In this document: positions 19,401 through 25,824 of the stretch, piece by piece
How positions within the stretch are numbered: position 1 is the first letter of the stretch
Layout: each line of letters begins with the position of its first letter
Assembly: GCF_004403395.1 (NCBI RefSeq)
Contig: NZ_SOGN01000008.1
Coordinates: forward strand, 124,001-188,000
DNA: 64,000 nucleotides
Source: Cryobacterium cheniae
Lineage (GTDB): Bacteria; Actinomycetota; Actinomycetes; Actinomycetales; Microbacteriaceae
Reading direction: 5' to 3'
Program-made: the position numbers and the translations under genes
Notes under the pieces: model-generated
Told to the model about the DNA's origin: nothing
What the model saw: the letters and a program-made list of their open reading frames with translations, nothing else
Databases searched by the model: none

Positions 19401-19981
19401 GCGCCGGTGACTGGAGCGAGACCGACGGCGTCGTCACCGCCGGCGGCATCCCGCTCGCCGCGGGGGAGTACGAACTCGTGCTGCAGACCGGTCCGGCCGA
19501 CGGTTCCGCCGCCGCCGGTACCTCCGCAGCCGGCGACGAGGCGGCGGATGCCCCGGCCCTGGCCCTCCTGGCCGGCGGCGGTTTCGTACTGCTCGAGACG
19601 CAGACCACCCCCGAACTCGAGGCGGAGGGCTTCGCCCGCGACCTGATCCGCGCCGTGCAGGACACCCGCAAGTCGGCCGGATTCGAGGTGAGCGACCGCA
19701 TCCGTCTCGATCTCGTCTTCTACTCCGCCGAGGACGCCGCGACCTTCGCCCTCGCGGCGGGCGTCGATGTCGCCGCGGAGACCCTGACCGTCCGGTTCGC
19801 CAGCCATCTGGCCGCCGAGGTGTCCGAGGACAGTCTGGCGCACGGCCTGCCGTCCGAGTGGCTGCAGAGCCTGGTCGGCTTCCCCGTCGAGCACTACGTG
19901 CTCTTCGAGGCCGGTCAGTACGCCAACCGGGGGACCGTTTTGGTCGCCGTCGCCCGAGAGAACGGACTCGTCCATGTCTGA
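16472..19981 (+). CDS. ileS: Isoleucyl-tRNA synthetase
   Basis: 1169-residue class Ia synthetase charging tRNA-Ile. The HIGH-type signature is HYGH at residues 68-71 ([14 protein letters not shown]) and KMSKS is at 660-664 ([13 protein letters not shown]); the CP1 editing domain lies between. The length and DUF5915-like C-terminal region fit the long IleS form common in actinobacteria. A low-complexity Ser/Thr/Gly/Ala patch ([13 protein letters not shown]) interrupts the anticodon-binding region near residues 808-822. The ATG at 16472 follows AGGAGAAAC at the end of the T-box leader. It overlaps folC by eight bases. Confidence 0.97.
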   Translation: MTYPQGQQSGSPAQPGGIVPSPNFPQIETDVLAFWNADGTFQASIDNRADAPEWVFYDGPPFANGLPHYGHLLTGYAKDLFPRFQTMRGKQVHRRFGWDTHGLPAELEAERELGITDKSEIEKMGIGAFNAVARSSVLKYTKVWEEYVTRQARWVDFENDYKTLDINFMESVIWAFKRLHDKGLAYEGYRVLPYCWRDQTPLSNHELRMDDDVYKMRQDQTVTVTFPLVGAKAEALGLTAVRALAWTTTPWTLPTNLALAVGPQITYAVVPAGPNGTPDATVLRESVPGTGAAASVTPTEVFGAEYLIAIDLVGNYAKDLGYVSAEDATAAISRTVLGSNLEGVSYDRLFDYYADTTVWGTQNAWTIVVADYVTTADGTGIVHQAPAYGEEDQKLCEAAGIPVIISLDAGGKFLADVPEVAGQLWSEANKPLTQLIRNAGRLLRQASYEHSYPHCWRCRNPLIYKAVSSWFVRVTDFRDRMVDLNQDINWVPENVKDGQFGKWIGNARDWSISRNRYWGSPIPVWKSDNPDYPRIDVYGSLDELEADFGVRPTDLHRPYIDALTRPNPDDPTGQSTMRRIEDVLDVWFDSGSMPFAQVHYPFENADWFDSHNPADFIVEYIGQTRGWFYMLHTLSTALFDRPAFKNVVSHGIVLGNDGQKMSKSLRNYPDVNEVFDRDGSDAMRWFLMSSSVLRGGNLIVTEEGIREGARQVMLPLWSTWYFFSLYANASGENGYDATWRTDSTDVLDRYLLAKTRDLIVDVTTDLENLDSTLAAARLRDFADVLTNWYVRRSRDRFWAGAADSVGAVSSGSTTAAGSTTANEAFDTLYTVLETVTRVAAPLLPLVTERIWQGLTGGRSVHLTDWPDAALFPADAVLVTAMDQVRTISSTVLSLRKQAGLRVRLPLATLTVVTADTAALAPFEGILRDELNVKSVRLVELADDSASTYGITSRLTVNARAAGPRLGKQVQQVIKAARAGDWSETDGVVTAGGIPLAAGEYELVLQTGPADGSAAAGTSAAGDEAADAPALALLAGGGFVLLETQTTPELEAEGFARDLIRAVQDTRKSAGFEVSDRIRLDLVFYSAEDAATFALAAGVDVAAETLTVRFASHLAAEVSEDSLAHGLPSEWLQSLVGFPVEHYVLFEAGQYANRGTVLVAVARENGLVHV

Positions 19982-21386
19982 ATCGAAGAAGCCCGAGTCG
20001 TCGAAGCCCGACTCGAAGAAGTCGCGCCGGCCTTCCGATGCCGGTCGTGAGGCCGGCGACGCCGTCTTCGCCGCCCTCCTCGCCCGCGTGGGCGAGGGTG
20101 CGCCGAAGCCGCGGCTGGCCCCGACCCGTCGGGCGCTGGAGCTGTTGGGCGACCCGCAGACGGTGTACCCCGTCATCCACGTCACCGGCACCAACGGCAA
20201 GACCAGCACCAGCCGCATCACCGAGAGCATCGTGCGCGCCTACGGGTTGCGCACCGGGCTGATGACGAGCCCGCACCTGGTGCGGCTGAATGAGCGCATC
20301 GTGATCGACGGGGAGTCCATCACGGATGAGGCCCTGGCCGCGAACTGGGCCGACATCGAACCCTTCCTCGCCATGGTCGACGCCGAGCTCGCCGCCGCCG
20401 GCGACGACGCGCTCACCTTCTTCGAGGCGCTCACCGTGCTGGCCTTCGCCTGCTTCGCCGACGCCCCCGTGGACGTCGCCGTGATCGAGGTCGGCATGGG
20501 CGGCGAGTGGGACTCCACCAACGTGGCCGACGGGCAGGTGGCCGTGTTCACGCCCATCGCCCTCGACCACACCCTCCGCCTCGGCGACACGATCGCCGAG
20601 ATCGCCCGCACCAAGGCCGGCATCATCAAGCCGTCCGCCGCCGTGGTCTCGGCCCGGCAGAGCGAGGGCGCGCAGGCCGAACTCGAACGCGCCGCGGAGC
20701 TGACCGAGTCGACCCTGGCCAGCGAGGGCGAGGATTTCGCTCTGCTCAGCAGCCAGGTGGCCGTGGGCGGGCAGCTCATCTCGGTGCGCGGCCTCGCCGG
20801 CACCTACTCCGACCTGTTCCTGCCGCTGTACGGCACGCACCAGGCCCAGAATGCGGCTGTCGCCATCGCCGCCGTCGAGTCCTTCCTCGGGGCCGGCACC
20901 ACGGCGCTCGCGCACGACCTGGTGGAAGAGGGCCTCGCGCAGGTCACCTCGCCCGGACGCCTGCAGCTGGTCGGCATCGAACCGACCGTGCTGGTGGATG
21001 CCGCGCACAACCCCCACGGCGCCGCCGCCCTCAGCACGGCGCTGGCCGAGTACTTCGACTTCGACGAAATCGTGGCCGTGGTGGGCATCCTCACCGACAA
21101 GGACGCGACCGGCATCATCGCCGCGCTGGCGCCCCAGGTGGTGCGGTTCCACGTCACGCAGTCCCTGTCCGAACGCGCGATCGGGGTCGATGACCTCGCC
21201 GACCTGGTTGCCGGGGTCGGCAGCGAGAACAGCACCATCCGGTTCGACGACCTCGCGCAGGCCCTGGACTCCGCCCGGGACTGGGCCCTCGAATCGAAGA
21301 AGCGGGCCGTGATCGTGACCGGGTCGATCACCCTTGTCGGGGAAGCCATCGTGCTGGCCGACGCCCGGGAATGGCTGGCGAAATGA
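19974..21386 (+). CDS. folC: Bifunctional folylpolyglutamate synthase / dihydrofolate synthase
   Basis: 470-residue Mur-ligase-fold enzyme that adds glutamate to dihydropteroate and to folates. The ATP loop is [13 protein letters not shown] (residues about 61-73), followed by the folate-site segment [16 protein letters not shown]. The DAAHNPHGA motif near residue 343 is the C-terminal signature. The N-terminus has a Lys/Ser-rich extension ([18 protein letters not shown]). It starts inside the end of ileS and ends in an ATGA overlap with the DUF4233 gene. Confidence 0.95.
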   Translation: MSESKKPESSKPDSKKSRRPSDAGREAGDAVFAALLARVGEGAPKPRLAPTRRALELLGDPQTVYPVIHVTGTNGKTSTSRITESIVRAYGLRTGLMTSPHLVRLNERIVIDGESITDEALAANWADIEPFLAMVDAELAAAGDDALTFFEALTVLAFACFADAPVDVAVIEVGMGGEWDSTNVADGQVAVFTPIALDHTLRLGDTIAEIARTKAGIIKPSAAVVSARQSEGAQAELERAAELTESTLASEGEDFALLSSQVAVGGQLISVRGLAGTYSDLFLPLYGTHQAQNAAVAIAAVESFLGAGTTALAHDLVEEGLAQVTSPGRLQLVGIEPTVLVDAAHNPHGAAALSTALAEYFDFDEIVAVVGILTDKDATGIIAALAPQVVRFHVTQSLSERAIGVDDLADLVAGVGSENSTIRFDDLAQALDSARDWALESKKRAVIVTGSITLVGEAIVLADAREWLAK

Positions 21387-21760
21387 CGCCCGCACCGCGC
21401 TCGGTCAAACGCACCCTCGCGACCATCGTGCTCGGCTTCGAGGTCATCGTGGTGGCCCTCGCCGCCCTCGTGATCTTCGGCCTCGGGGCGCTGCCGCCCT
21501 GGCTCGCCTTGGGCGGGGGAGCGGCGCTGGGCCTGGCCATGGTGGGCGTGCTCGCGCTGCTCCGCTACGAGTGGGCCTACGTCGCCGGCTGGATCCTCCA
21601 GCTGATCATGGTGGCCGCCGGCTTCCTCAACCCGGCCATGTTCTTCGTCGGCGGCATGTTCGCCGCCATGTGGGCGTACTGCATGATCGCCGGCTCCCGA
21701 ATCGACAATCAGAACAAGAACTTCCCCAACAGCGAGAACAACCAGAAGGAGAACTCATGA
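21383..21760 (+). CDS. DUF4233 family membrane protein
   Basis: 125-residue protein with about four membrane segments (TIVLGFEVIVVALAALVIFG, LGGGAALGLAMVGVLALL, YVAGWILQLIMVAAGFL, MFFVGGMFAAMWAYCMIAG) and a polar Asn-rich tail. This family sits between folC and ndk in many actinobacteria; its role is unknown. The start at 21383 is chosen for its ATGA overlap with the folC stop; an ATG four codons upstream is possible. It overlaps ndk by four bases. Confidence 0.85.
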   Translation: MTPAPRSVKRTLATIVLGFEVIVVALAALVIFGLGALPPWLALGGGAALGLAMVGVLALLRYEWAYVAGWILQLIMVAAGFLNPAMFFVGGMFAAMWAYCMIAGSRIDNQNKNFPNSENNQKENS

Positions 21761-22179
21761 GCACCCAGGTCCAGGAAACCCTCGTTTTGGTCAAACCGGA
21801 TGGCGTTGCCCGCAACCTCTCCGGCGAGATCCTGCGCCGAATCGAGCAGAAGGGATACTCCCTCGTCGACGCGAAGCTCGTGCAGGCCGACCGGTCCCTC
21901 CTGGCCGAGCACTACGCCGAGCACCAGGGCAAGCCGTTCTTCGAACCCCTCGTCGAGTTCATGGAAAGCGGCCCGATCCTGGTGCTGCGCATTGCCGGCG
22001 AACGCGTGATCGAAGGTTTCCGTTCCCTGGCCGGCACGACCGACCCGACCACGGCCGCTCCCGGCACCATCCGCGGCGACTTCGGCCGCGACTGGGGCAC
22101 CAAGGTGCAGCAGAACCTCGTGCACGGCTCCGACTCGCCCGAATCGGCCGACCGCGAACTGGCCCTCTGGTTCGCCTGA
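21757..22179 (+). CDS. ndk: Nucleoside diphosphate kinase
   Basis: 140-residue enzyme that transfers phosphate from NTPs to NDPs via a phospho-histidine. The active-site histidine is in NLVHGSDSPESA, and the N-terminal LVLVKPDGVARNL and RGDFGRD segments are canonical. It is the last gene of the ileS-folC-DUF4233-ndk overlapping operon, which ends at the hairpin 22194-22231. The start ATGA overlaps the preceding stop; AGAAGGAG lies upstream. Confidence 0.97.
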   Translation: MSTQVQETLVLVKPDGVARNLSGEILRRIEQKGYSLVDAKLVQADRSLLAEHYAEHQGKPFFEPLVEFMESGPILVLRIAGERVIEGFRSLAGTTDPTTAAPGTIRGDFGRDWGTKVQQNLVHGSDSPESADRELALWFA

Positions 22180-22193
22180 CCCTCACCCATGAA

Positions 22194-22231
22194 GGAGCAG
22201 CCGCGGTCCGAATGCCGGGAGCGGCTGCTCC
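22194..22231 (+). terminator. Hairpin after ndk
   Basis: GGAGCAGCCGC (22194-22204) pairs perfectly with GCGGCTGCTCC (22221-22231) across a 16-nt loop. It has no T-run, so termination would be of the GC-rich, U-poor type often proposed for actinobacteria. Its presence argues that the downstream membrane gene starts at 22264 and not at the in-frame ATG 22189. Confidence 0.65.
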
Positions 22232-22263
22232 TGCAGTCCCGTCTGACCAGAAAGTCTCACCCC

Positions 22264-23172
22264 ATGCCGCAAGCCCGGAGCCCCTGGATCAAACTGATCT
22301 GGGCCATCCCTCTGGCGATCATTTTGCTGGCCGCCGTCGTGCTCGCAGCCCAGGGCATCCGTGACCTGCCGGTCGCGCAGGCGTTCCTGGTCGACTACCC
22401 GGGGGCCTCGACGCTGCCGGACTGGGCCCCCGTCGGTTTCCCCGCCTGGCTCGCCTGGCAGCACGGCCTGAACGTCTTCTTCCTGCTCTTCATCGTGCGG
22501 TCGGGCTGGCAGATCCGCTCGGCCGGGCGGCCGAGCCTGTTCTGGACCCGAAGCAACACCGGCCTCCTCCGCACGAAGCATGCCCCGCGCCGGATGGGCA
22601 TCAACGTCTGGCTGCACCTCGTGGTGGACGCCCTCTGGGTGCTCAACGGGGTCGCCTTCTACGTGCTGCTCTTCGTCACCGGCCAGTGGGTGCGCATCGT
22701 GCCGGTCAGCTGGGACATCATCCCGAACGCGCTCTCGGCCGCCCTCCAGTACGCATCGCTGGACTGGCCGGTCACCGACGGCTGGGTGAACTACAACGCC
22801 CTCCAGACCCTGAGCTACTTCAGTATCGTGTTCGTGGCGGCGCCGCTCGCCCTGGCCACGGGCATCCGTCTGTCGCCGCTCTGCACGTCCCGCCGGCTCG
22901 GCCTACTGATTCCGCTGCGCCCGACCAGGGTCGTGCACGTGGGCGTGATGATCTTCTTCCTCGCGTTCACCGTGATCCACGTCACACTGGTGTTCGCGAC
23001 CGGCGCCCTGCGCAACCTGAACCACATGTACGCGGCGCAGAGCGACGACGGCTGGACCGGATTCTGGATCTTTGCGGCCTCCCTGATCGTGATGCTCGTG
23101 GCCTGGGTGGCCGCGGGTCCCCGACTGCTGCGGGCGATCGCCTCCCTCGGTGGAACCGTCACCACGCGCTGA
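22264..23172 (+). CDS. Cytochrome b561-like / cytochrome b/b6-domain membrane protein
   Basis: 302-residue membrane protein with about six hydrophobic segments. It looks like the cytochrome b/b6-domain (thiosulfate reductase cytochrome b-like) proteins: LAWQHGLNVFFLLFIVRSGW, then GINVWLHLVVDALWVLNGVA, a loop rich in W and P, and HVGVMIFFLAFTVIHVTLVF with histidines spaced as haem ligands. No molybdopterin subunit is nearby, so its partner is unknown. The ATG at 22264 is preferred because the upstream in-frame part is the ndk hairpin. The stop touches the repeat block at 23167. Confidence 0.75.
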   Translation: MPQARSPWIKLIWAIPLAIILLAAVVLAAQGIRDLPVAQAFLVDYPGASTLPDWAPVGFPAWLAWQHGLNVFFLLFIVRSGWQIRSAGRPSLFWTRSNTGLLRTKHAPRRMGINVWLHLVVDALWVLNGVAFYVLLFVTGQWVRIVPVSWDIIPNALSAALQYASLDWPVTDGWVNYNALQTLSYFSIVFVAAPLALATGIRLSPLCTSRRLGLLIPLRPTRVVHVGVMIFFLAFTVIHVTLVFATGALRNLNHMYAAQSDDGWTGFWIFAASLIVMLVAWVAAGPRLLRAIASLGGTVTTR

Positions 23173-23250
23173 GCCGGTCGGTGGTTGAGCCGGTCGGTGG
23201 TTGAGCCTGTCGGTGGTTGAGCCGGTCGGTGGTTGAGCCTGTCGAAACCC
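23167..23250. repeat. Tandem 16-bp repeat block of a dispersed intergenic element
   Basis: Four 16-bp units beginning GGTTGAGCC at 23183, 23199, 23215 and 23231, plus a degenerate partial unit at 23167, alternate between GGTTGAGCCGGTCGGT and GGTTGAGCCTGTCGGT; the last ends in gtcgaaaccc. The first partial unit overlaps the stop codon of the membrane gene. Elements of the form 'ggttgagcctgtcgaaacc' recur between genes in Microbacteriaceae genomes; the block at 3014-3123 is a likely relative in opposite orientation. Confidence 0.85.
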
Positions 23251-23277
23251 GGTGGCCCCGCTCAGAACGGCGCCGGC

Positions 23278-24642
23278 TCATCCGAATGCGGTTGCCGCGC
23301 CCTTTCCTTCGGGGCTCTTCAGCGTCTCCGGCGGAGGCGCCGCCGAACGGATGATCGTGGCCGGCTCACTGAGGAACGTGCGCCCGGTCGGGGAGGTCCA
23401 CTTCAGTGTGCCGTCCGGCAAGTGCACGTAGCTCCACCTTGTCTCCGACTTCAGGGCATGGTCGGCGGGGCAGAGGTGGGCGAGGTTGTCGTGCGCGGTG
23501 ATCCCCGCGAATTGCCAGTCGAGGGTGTGGTCAAGGTCGGAATGCGCGGCCGCCCGGCGGCAGCCCGGCCACCGGCAGGTCTCGTCCCGCACCCGGAGAT
23601 ACCGTCGCAGGTCTTTCGGCACCTTGTACCGGGTGCGGCCGACCGAGAGCACCACCCCGGTCTCCGGGTGGGTCAGGATTCGGATGAAGCTGGGCGCTCG
23701 CGCCGCAATCTCCCGGGCGGTATCCGGGTCGATCGGCCCGTACCCCTCGAGGTGGCCGGGTTCCTCGGAGTGGCCGAGCAGCGTCATCGCCGGGACGGTC
23801 ACGTGCACCGTGCCCCGGATTCCCTTACCCACACCGGAGGCGGTCACCCCGTCGAGGATGAGATCCTCGAACACATCCGCCCGCAGCTGCGTCACCGTGC
23901 GGGGTTCGTCGGGGCCTTGCAGGCTCAGCCCCATCACGGTGAGCCGGTCATGCGCGGCTTTCACCCTCGCCGCGGAGTCGTACCAGTGCATTGACGCCAT
24001 CCCATCGGCCTCGGGCTCGAAAGTGACCGTGCGGTCCAGAACCGATTTCTGGTGTCGGGCCCTGATCGACTCGGGGTGCAGCCGTTCCCGCATCACGCGG
24101 GCCTTGTACTTGAGGTTCGACACCGTCAGGTGCGGAGCCGACTTCAACAGCGCCTCCTCGAACCCGGCCAGTGCCTCGGCAGGGAGTGACCAGGCCTGGT
24201 TCATGATCGCCTGAGCGTGCCGGTAGGTGATCAACCCGTCCTGCAGGGCCGCCCGGGTGGCAGGGAGCTCGTGTATGAGGGTTCGGCTTTCGGCGATCAG
24301 GGTCTCCGCCGACCGCACCGGCAACCGCAGGGTGCAGGCCAGTTCGGTCACGAACTCCCGCTCGGCGACCATCACGGCATCCCACCGGGCCCGGGGCACC
24401 GCGGCCGTCCCGGCCGCCCCGGCCGCAATCCCGGCCGCAACCCCGGCCGAGAGAGGCCCGTCACGGGCCGCGTCTCTGGCTGCCTGGGCCGCGTTCCGGC
24501 CCAGGGCCTCGGCGAACCGGCGGGCCTCGTCGACCTGCTCGGCGAGGCGGGCGTCGACCCGGGCGGACTCCGCCTGCGTCTCCCGGATCGCGTCGAAGTG
24601 ACGACCCAGGGTCTCGAGCTGCTCACTGTAGGAGGGCTTCAT
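23278..24642 (-). CDS. DUF222 and HNH endonuclease domain protein (second copy)
   Basis: 454-residue member of the same family as the gene at 1443-2945, only distantly similar to it. The DUF222 helical region is followed by CRWPGC, then DLDHTLDWQFAG and NLAHLCPADHALK (HNH core), and a WTSPTGRTF tail. The middle has a run of Ala/Gly (AGVAAGIAAGAAGTAA). I chose ATG 24642 because TAACGT lies seven bases upstream with TTGGAA 16 bases further, i.e. a leaderless promoter; an ATG ten codons earlier (24672) would fall inside that promoter. The pseudogene at 62650-63109 is closer to this copy. Confidence 0.85.
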   Translation of the reverse strand: MKPSYSEQLETLGRHFDAIRETQAESARVDARLAEQVDEARRFAEALGRNAAQAARDAARDGPLSAGVAAGIAAGAAGTAAVPRARWDAVMVAEREFVTELACTLRLPVRSAETLIAESRTLIHELPATRAALQDGLITYRHAQAIMNQAWSLPAEALAGFEEALLKSAPHLTVSNLKYKARVMRERLHPESIRARHQKSVLDRTVTFEPEADGMASMHWYDSAARVKAAHDRLTVMGLSLQGPDEPRTVTQLRADVFEDLILDGVTASGVGKGIRGTVHVTVPAMTLLGHSEEPGHLEGYGPIDPDTAREIAARAPSFIRILTHPETGVVLSVGRTRYKVPKDLRRYLRVRDETCRWPGCRRAAAHSDLDHTLDWQFAGITAHDNLAHLCPADHALKSETRWSYVHLPDGTLKWTSPTGRTFLSEPATIIRSAAPPPETLKSPEGKGAATAFG

Positions 24643-24649
24643 GGGAGTC

Positions 24650-24677
24650 ACGTTACGGGTGACCGCTGACATTCCAA
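24650..24677 (-). promoter_or_regulatory. Leaderless promoter of the second DUF222 gene
   Basis: On the minus strand, -35 TTGGAA (24677-24672) and -10 TAACGT (24655-24650) are 16 bases apart, and seven bases separate the -10 from ATG at 24642. No Shine-Dalgarno sequence fits. The arrangement mirrors that of the DUF222 gene at 1443. Confidence 0.55.
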
Positions 24678-24852
24678 GCCCCAGCCGGGCGCCCCCTCGA
24701 CTCCCTGTGGATAACCTGATCAAATCCGCATTGTGGAGGAACGGAGGCGCCCGCAGGGTCCGTCGCCGGGCCCGCCGGAGGCATCCGTTTCCGCCGGGCT
24801 GATGCGACCTTGCGGGCCGCACCTGCGGTTCGTGGCGCACCGTGTGGAAGTG

Positions 24853-24874
24853 GGCGCACGGTAGAACGTGCGCC
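24853..24874 (-). terminator. Hairpin between VKOR gene and second DUF222 gene
   Basis: GGCGCACG (24853-24860) and CGTGCGCC (24867-24874) form a perfect 8-bp stem with loop gtagaa, 75 bases past the stop of the VKOR gene. It is probably that gene's terminator, though there is no T-run. The remainder of 24678-24948 shows nothing coding or repeated. Confidence 0.45.
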
Positions 24875-24948
24875 TGCCTCCATAGGGTGCGCCGCGACGG
24901 GTGCGGCGCCGTGGGCGAGGCGCCCGTGCCATCGGGGCAACCTCTCAG

Positions 24949-25548
24949 CTACAGGCGGTTCAGGAAGTCCATTTCGACCTGGGCGATGACGGCGGCGACC
25001 AGGTAGCAGACGATGGTGATCACGATAAGCCACGAATAGGCGACGGATGCGAGGCGCCGCACCCGCGGCCCCGCAGGAAGGTTGCCCGTCATGAGGTTGT
25101 GCAGCGTCACGGCCAGGAACAGCGGGATCGTGACCGTCCAGGTCACCATGCACCACGGGCAGAGCACGTCGAGCACGAAGAAGCTCTGCGCCATCAGCCA
25201 GATGACGAAGGCGAGGGCGCCGGTGACGCCCACGTTCAGCGCGACCCAGAACCACCGGGCGAATCGTGCCCCGGCCAGGATCGCCGCCCCGATCGTGATC
25301 ACGACCGGCCAGGCCATCAGGCCGATCACCGGGTTCGGGAACCCGAGAATGGCGCCCTGCCACGAGCCCAGGTTGGTACTGCAGCCCACCAGGACGCTGA
25401 AGTTGCAGGACAGCTGGGCCTGCGGATCCTCGAGGATCGCGAACTTGTCGATGGTCAGCAGGAACGCCGCGGTGAGGGCGATCAGACCACCGATGATGAA
25501 GAAAAGGGCGAGCCCGATGGGGCGCTTGACGGGCGGGGTGAAGGGCAC
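24949..25548 (-). CDS. Vitamin K epoxide reductase (VKOR) family protein
   Basis: 199-residue membrane protein of the bacterial VKOR family, which reoxidises DsbA-like oxidases using quinone during disulfide bond formation outside the cytoplasm. It has about five membrane segments. The active-site CxxC is CPWC inside VLDVLCPWCMVTWT, and the loop cysteine pair is in LSCNFSVLVGCSTNLGSW. No thioredoxin-like partner gene is adjacent. Start ATG 25548; divergent from rne. Confidence 0.92.
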   Translation of the reverse strand: MPFTPPVKRPIGLALFFIIGGLIALTAAFLLTIDKFAILEDPQAQLSCNFSVLVGCSTNLGSWQGAILGFPNPVIGLMAWPVVITIGAAILAGARFARWFWVALNVGVTGALAFVIWLMAQSFFVLDVLCPWCMVTWTVTIPLFLAVTLHNLMTGNLPAGPRVRRLASVAYSWLIVITIVCYLVAAVIAQVEMDFLNRL

Positions 25549-25729
25549 GTTCGGATTATGTCATGTGCCTCGCGCGTGTTCCTGAGAATGCATGCGATAA
25601 TCGAAACAGTCGCTTGGGCCGCGCTCAAGTTGACGCCAGAGAAGTCTTAATGGGCCGTAAATGCCCAGATTCATTGGTCCCACGACCAAAGGTATTAGCA
25701 GCCAGAGCCAAGAGCCGGTTGCGAACGAA

Positions 25730-25765
25730 GAGGATTCCCGAGGGTTTCGCGCAAGCGTAATCCTC
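25730..25765 (+). promoter_or_regulatory. Hairpin in the rne upstream region
   Basis: GAGGATT (25730-25736) pairs with AATCCTC (25759-25765) across a GC-rich 22-nt centre, about 60 bases before the rne start. The 276-bp gap 25549-25824 otherwise holds no gene. RNase E levels are autoregulated through the 5' leader in enterobacteria; whether this hairpin does the same here is speculation. Confidence 0.4.
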
Positions 25766-25824
25766 CCACGAGAGAGTAGCCGGATGGGTGGCGCGGTCGC
25801 CCAAACCGGTCAAGGAGCGCACCA

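Noticed and set aside
22189-22263. Longer start (ATG 22189) for the cytochrome b-like gene
   Set aside because: The extra codons encode the perfect hairpin after ndk and look like non-coding sequence.
23233-23994. 253-codon plus-strand frame opposite the second DUF222 gene
   Set aside because: Antisense shadow; begins in the repeat block.
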